From contig JANQOZ010000085.1 of NCBI GenBank assembly GCA_028285525.1, positions 124,001-188,000 of the forward strand: a DNA stretch of 64,000 bases, written 5' to 3'. Of the stretch, positions 60,418 through 64,000 are shown one piece after another (position 1 is the stretch's first letter; each line of letters begins with the position of its first letter). Below the pieces are notes generated by a model. That model did no database searches and was not told where the DNA came from. It worked only from the letters and a program-made list of their open reading frames with translations. The stretch comes from Lysobacterales bacterium (GTDB taxonomy: Bacteria > Pseudomonadota > Gammaproteobacteria > Xanthomonadales > SZUA-38). Position numbers and translations under genes: made by a program.

Positions 60418-61878
60418 TCAGCGACGGCGGCGGCTGCCGTGTCGGCGGAAGATATCTTTACTCTCTCGAAACGCCTCCTCCGGGGCACGGACTTTTGCCA
60501 TGCGGCGCCGGGCCGTCCTGGCGGCAGCGATGTGATCGACAATCGGCGCAGGGTAGTTGCCGGGAATTCGGCAACCCTGCGCCACCTGCATAGAGGCCGG
60601 CATGCGCCACGGCTCGTGAATCCACTGCGCTGAAACACCCTCGAGTTCCGGGACCCAGCGGCGGATGAAGTCGCCGTTCGGGTCATGCTCCATGGATTGC
60701 TTTACCGGGTTATAGATCCGCACTGAGTTGATCCCGGTCGTGCCGGACTGCATCTGCATCTGGCTGAAGTGGATTCCCGCCTCGTAGTCGGTAAAACACC
60801 GCGCCAAATGGAGCGCCGGCTGCCGCCAGTGCTGCCACAGATGGTAGGCGGAGAACGCAGCGAGCATGGCGCGCATCCGAAAATTCAGCCACCCCGTCGC
60901 ATTCAGGTAGCGCATGCACGCATCGACAAACGGATAGCCTGTCAGGCCGTGACGCCAGGCTTCGAAGCGATCCGGATCGAACTCGTCTTCCCGCAGACCG
61001 TCGGTGCTCCGGGCCAGGTTCTCGAATTCGATTCGCGGCTCACTCTCAAATTTCTGGATGAAATGGCAGTGCCAGTGGAGGCGGCCCTCGAAGGCCTTGA
61101 GCGCCCTTGGCCAGGTTCCACCCCGGCCTCGCGCGCCCTGCTGAGCCCGCCAGGTGCGCTGCGCAAGCTCGCGCAGCGAGAGGCTGCCGAGTGACAGGTG
61201 AGCGCTCAATCGGGAACAGCTGTCCTCGGCGGTTTCGGGACTGGAAAGCTCCCGGTGATAGCTTTCGCCTCGCGATTCCAGAAAGCTGCGCATGAGCCGG
61301 CGACCGTGATCGGTACCGCCAGGCTGAACTGCACAATCCTCTTGCTCGAGCTCCGGCGACCAGTCTTCCCAGCCGGTGGTTGCCTGTTCCTGCTGCCACT
61401 CAAAGTGCTCTGGCAGCGTGACCAGCGGCTGCATCATCTGTCGCTTCCAGTGCCCGGCCCAGCCATTGCGGTCCTTCAGCGGCCGAAACACGCCGAACTG
61501 GCGGTGTTCGATCAGCGGCACCTGCTGCTCGCGGCACCAGCGTCGCAGCGCGATGTCGCGCAGATCAGTCCACCGGGTGCCGGTTTCCTCGTGCGCGTGA
61601 ATCCGCAGGCTGCCATAGCGCTGTCTCAGCGATTCGAAGACCTCAAGGGCATCTCCAACTCGCACACACAGCTCGCCGCCCTGCTCGCGCAGCTCAGCAT
61701 CCAGCGACTTCAGGCAGTCCTTAAGGAATGCCCACTGCCGCCAGGACCGATCGGGCTGCGTCCACAGCTCGGGCTCAATAATGTACAGGGCCAGCGTCGG
61801 GCCACGATCCAGCGCACCGGCGAGCGCCGCGTGGTCGTGTGTACGAAGATCCCGCTTGAACCAGACTACCTCGATCAT
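60418..61878 (-). CDS. Cryptochrome/photolyase-family FAD-binding protein
   Basis: 486 residues. N-terminal photolyase alpha/beta domain ('VVWFKRDLRTHDHAAL', about 1-130) and C-terminal FAD domain ('FVDACMRYLNATGWLNFRMRAMLAAFSAYHLWQHWR', 'RIYNPVKQSMEHDPNGDFIRRWVPEL'). The stretch that follows the catalytic Asp is 'DYEAGIHFSQMQMQSGTTGINS' and lacks the Asn usual near the FAD N5 in CPD photolyases, a pattern I associate with a less-studied photolyase-like subgroup. A light-dependent DNA repair or photoreceptor role is expected. It stands 48 bp from the flavoprotein gene. Confidence 0.9.
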   Translation of the reverse strand: MIEVVWFKRDLRTHDHAALAGALDRGPTLALYIIEPELWTQPDRSWRQWAFLKDCLKSLDAELREQGGELCVRVGDALEVFESLRQRYGSLRIHAHEETGTRWTDLRDIALRRWCREQQVPLIEHRQFGVFRPLKDRNGWAGHWKRQMMQPLVTLPEHFEWQQEQATTGWEDWSPELEQEDCAVQPGGTDHGRRLMRSFLESRGESYHRELSSPETAEDSCSRLSAHLSLGSLSLRELAQRTWRAQQGARGRGGTWPRALKAFEGRLHWHCHFIQKFESEPRIEFENLARSTDGLREDEFDPDRFEAWRHGLTGYPFVDACMRYLNATGWLNFRMRAMLAAFSAYHLWQHWRQPALHLARCFTDYEAGIHFSQMQMQSGTTGINSVRIYNPVKQSMEHDPNGDFIRRWVPELEGVSAQWIHEPWRMPASMQVAQGCRIPGNYPAPIVDHIAAARTARRRMAKVRAPEEAFRESKDIFRRHGSRRRR

Positions 61879-61926
61879 GCCGCGTAGCGTGCGACAGCTG
61901 CCGTCAATCGGCGGTGAACGGCATTC

Positions 61927-63186
61927 TCAGCCGAGCATAATCCGGCTGCCCTTGGCGCCGGCGACAATCGACTCGAGATTGAGCTGCGGGAGCAGCAGGC
62001 CGAAGGTGGCGCGGCTGGCGCGGCTCGCCAGGCGGGCCGTGTAGCCAACCGGGCGCCAGGGCGAATCCAGCTGAGCCATGGTGGCGAGATACACCGCCTC
62101 TTTGCCAGCCGCCAGCAGCGGACTGGCGGCGGCTGCGTTGCCCGCCACGAGCCACGTAGTGATGTCGCCAAAGGCGATCAGGGTTGGCGTACGCGACGGC
62201 CGGAAGTCTTTAAGCGGCCTGCCGCGGAGGAAGCGATCGACGTTACCGCCGGCCAACTCTCCCATGTCCATCGCGTGATAGGCCTGCTTGGCGATGGGGG
62301 CCGCGAGCGCGGCGCTGTCGCCCGCAACAAACAAGGCATCGCTGGCGGCGCTCTGGAGCGTATCGCGCACCGGCAGCCAGGGCTCGTCGGCTGCCTTCAG
62401 TTCCGCGTCGCGCAGGAAACCAGGGAGTGAGAGACCGGCCGTCCAGATACAGAGATCGGAAGAAAGCCGTCGGCCGTCGTCGAGGGAAACGGATCGGGCA
62501 CTCACCGACTCAACCGCAACTCCGGTGATCACGTCCACACCGAACGCCTTGCAGCGCTCGGCGGCATCCCGACCGACCCGTTCGGGTTGTTGTGACAGCA
62601 GCCGAGTTTCCTGCTCCAGCAGGTGAACCTCGAAGCGCTCGCCGCAGTGGCGTCGGCGCAGGATTTCCCCGACCGTTTCGACCCCCGTGATGCCGCCGCC
62701 GACTACCACCACCTTCGCCGGGCGCTTGCGGCGGCCCAGCCGGTCCAGGGCTGCGCCGATCCGTTCGGCGTCCGCCACCCGACGCAGCTTCATGGCGTGC
62801 TCTTCGACGCCAGGCACGCCAAAGTTTGCGCCCTGACTGCCCGCGGCGACCACACAGGCGTCAAAGTGGAAACGTTGATCGTCCTCGGTAACCACACTCT
62901 GACCCGCGACATCGATTCGCACAATCCGCGCCTGCACAAACTCATGGCCATAGCGGGCGATCGCGGGTCCAAAAGGCAGCTTGACCCCGTCAGCGCGTTT
63001 AACGCCCGAGAGGATTTCATGGATGTTGGGCGTCCACTCGAACTCCGCCATCGCGTCCAGCACGGTCACCCGGTAGCGGCAGGAAAGCTGAGCCGCCGCC
63101 CGGAGACCGGCAAAGTTAGCGCCGACGATGACAACACGGGGTTTTCTGGAACGGCACTGGGAGGACGACATAAGCGGGCGTGACAC
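61927..63186 (-). CDS. NDH-2-like NAD(P)/FAD-dependent oxidoreductase
   Basis: 419 residues from a GTG at 63186 (or an ATG at 63171). Two Rossmann motifs: 'RVVIVGANFAGLRAAAQL' for FAD and 'VVVVGGGITGVETVGEI' for NAD(P), plus the FAD-ring motif 'ALFVAGDSAAL' near residue 300. Overall it resembles type II NADH dehydrogenases or nitrite-reductase-like pyridine disulfide oxidoreductases without a redox disulfide. It may reduce quinone or serve as a carotenoid/ferredoxin-type reductase. It is next to the photolyase gene on the same strand. Confidence 0.87.
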   Translation of the reverse strand: MSRPLMSSSQCRSRKPRVVIVGANFAGLRAAAQLSCRYRVTVLDAMAEFEWTPNIHEILSGVKRADGVKLPFGPAIARYGHEFVQARIVRIDVAGQSVVTEDDQRFHFDACVVAAGSQGANFGVPGVEEHAMKLRRVADAERIGAALDRLGRRKRPAKVVVVGGGITGVETVGEILRRRHCGERFEVHLLEQETRLLSQQPERVGRDAAERCKAFGVDVITGVAVESVSARSVSLDDGRRLSSDLCIWTAGLSLPGFLRDAELKAADEPWLPVRDTLQSAASDALFVAGDSAALAAPIAKQAYHAMDMGELAGGNVDRFLRGRPLKDFRPSRTPTLIAFGDITTWLVAGNAAAASPLLAAGKEAVYLATMAQLDSPWRPVGYTARLASRASRATFGLLLPQLNLESIVAGAKGSRIMLG

Positions 63187-63293
63187 CTAAAGGAGAGCGT
63201 AGAGCTTAAATCACAGCTCTAGAGTACAAACACCAGAAGTGGGTTGGCGGGGGCTTTATCTCAAGGCCGCTTGACTGAGCGCCTGCAGGTAAT

Positions 63294-64000
63294 TCAGTTG
63301 CGGCCATCCGTGGGGACAATCGCCTCCGCCTCGATTTCAACGAGGTATGGATCGCCGATCAGGCGTGCCTCGACCAGCGTGTTCGCCGGACGGATCTCGG
63401 CAAACCGTTCACCGTGAGCCCGGGCCACCGGCTCCCAAAGCTCCGAGTCAGCAACAAAAATACGGGTGCGCACCACGTCTTCCAGCCTACCGCCCAGCGA
63501 TTCGATCGCCGCTTCGATCTTGTCGATCACAAAGTGTGTTTGCGCAGCCGGGTCACTGCCGCCGATAACGCGATCGCCATGGGTGGCCGTTGTGCCCGAG
63601 ACCAAAACCCGATCCCCCGCCCTCACCGCCCGGCAGTAGCCCGCCAGCGGCTCCCAGGAGGTGCCGCTGAAAACGCGATGGCGGCCTCCCGAATCAACCT
63701 CTGCCGCAAACACCTTCGGAACCTCTTCGAGGTGATCGCTCAAGTCTCCCGCCGCAGTCAGGAACGGCGGCTTGCGGTATTCGTCGCCACAGTTACCCGG
63801 GATTGGTCCGAACTGACTGAGCACCTGCGCTAATTCCTCTCGATCTGCGTCGGACAGGCTGACCGAAAAAATCTTTTGGTTTTCCGACACGTGATCACCG
63901 TGGCCAAGACGTGCGCCGAGAATGACGCCGGCAACGGCCGGCTGATCGAGCATGTAGCGGCTGGCCAGCACCGGGACGCTGACCTGATGGCGATGCGCGA
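63294..64000 (-). CDS. Aldo/keto reductase-RidA fusion protein (partial, runs off right edge)
   Basis: The frame stays open to the right edge. Its visible N-terminal part ('LASRYMLDQPAVAGVILGARLGHGDHVSENQKIFSVSLSDADREEL') is the C-terminal end of an aldo/keto reductase barrel, including the usual 'PGNCGDEYRKPPFLTAAGDLSDH' tail. After a short linker a complete RidA/YjgF domain follows: 'RAGDRVLVSGTTATHGDRV', 'AAIESLGGRLEDVVRTRIFV' with the conserved Arg, 'RPANTLVEARLIGDPYLVEIEAEAIV'. Such fusions are known and may couple carbonyl reduction to enamine/imine hydrolysis. A GTG at 63971 is internal, not a start. Confidence 0.88.
   Translation of the reverse strand, partial: AHRHQVSVPVLASRYMLDQPAVAGVILGARLGHGDHVSENQKIFSVSLSDADREELAQVLSQFGPIPGNCGDEYRKPPFLTAAGDLSDHLEEVPKVFAAEVDSGGRHRVFSGTSWEPLAGYCRAVRAGDRVLVSGTTATHGDRVIGGSDPAAQTHFVIDKIEAAIESLGGRLEDVVRTRIFVADSELWEPVARAHGERFAEIRPANTLVEARLIGDPYLVEIEAEAIVPTDGRN

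Noticed and set aside
1..64000. tRNA, rRNA, CRISPR arrays, insertion sequences and prophage genes
   Set aside because: Looked for cloverleaf-like T-loops, regularly spaced repeats, transposase and phage motifs; none was convincing. A tRNA-scan and IS search would settle it.

Overview
The window is GC-rich chromosomal DNA from a Gram-negative bacterium, most likely a gammaproteobacterium. This rests on many Sec and Tat signal peptides, HlyD and MFS transporters, LytTR and LuxR two-component pairs, RHS/YD and FG-GAP secreted proteins, and a recurrent C-terminal IF-x-D-x-FE ending on exported proteins that I associate loosely with the Lysobacterales/Wenzhouxiangella neighbourhood. The taxonomic guess is inference. 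I see no rRNA, tRNA, CRISPR array, prophage or intact insertion sequence. About 41 protein genes are supported, plus a small leader ORF, a gene relic and several regulatory sites.

Layout. 1-7.4 kb: partial BlaI/MecI repressor with a double operator, exported serine hydrolase, exported S9 peptidase, ELW-repeat secreted protein, DUF418 membrane protein. 7.6-10.2 kb: CSLREA/beta-helix surface protein preceded by a coupled 34-aa leader ORF. 10.3-16.1 kb: a tight five-gene minus-strand operon (P-loop protein, alpha/beta hydrolase, HlyD-type adaptor, seven-TM/ATP-grasp fusion, Asp/Arg hydroxylase-like protein) behind a well-formed promoter with an overlapping palindrome; this is the best candidate for an undescribed biosynthetic system. 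16.7-24.0 kb: secreted DUF4397-like protein, NarL-type response regulator and histidine kinase, second beta-helix protein. 24-29.3 kb: PIG-L/GalB-like hydrolase, diguanylate cyclase, MFS exporter, DUF6090 protein with a relic copy nearby, DCC thiol oxidoreductase. 29.4-36.7 kb: lactonase-type propeller, CpcT/CpeT homologue, LytTR/LytS pair, and an exported SDR with an exported NTF2-like protein. 36.7-41.6 kb: VOC protein and a lipid-type cluster (glycosyltransferase, phosphatidylserine decarboxylase, Mpo1-like protein, membrane-anchored class III aminotransferase) with a LexA-like box. 41.8-44.6 kb: Ser/Thr kinase with TPRs. 44.7-58.8 kb: three DUF1838 paralogues, FG-GAP protein, mini-YD protein coupled to a giant RHS protein, nitrilase-like protein without its cysteine, and an alpha-methylacyl-CoA racemase. 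58.8-64 kb: tagged secreted protein, photolyase/cryptochrome-family protein, NDH-2-like flavoprotein, and a partial AKR-RidA fusion.

How it works together. The strongest cross-window theme is export. Six exported proteins with unrelated bodies (ELW propeller, two beta-helices, FG-GAP, YD, jelly-roll-like) share a short C-terminal motif [IL]F-x-[DS]-[SG]-FE written with different synonymous codons, as expected of a sorting or anchoring signal. The DUF1838 and nitrilase-like proteins carry Tat-type leaders and probably act in the periplasm. Two sensory pairs, a BlaI repressor, a cyclic-di-GMP synthase and a Ser/Thr kinase supply regulation.
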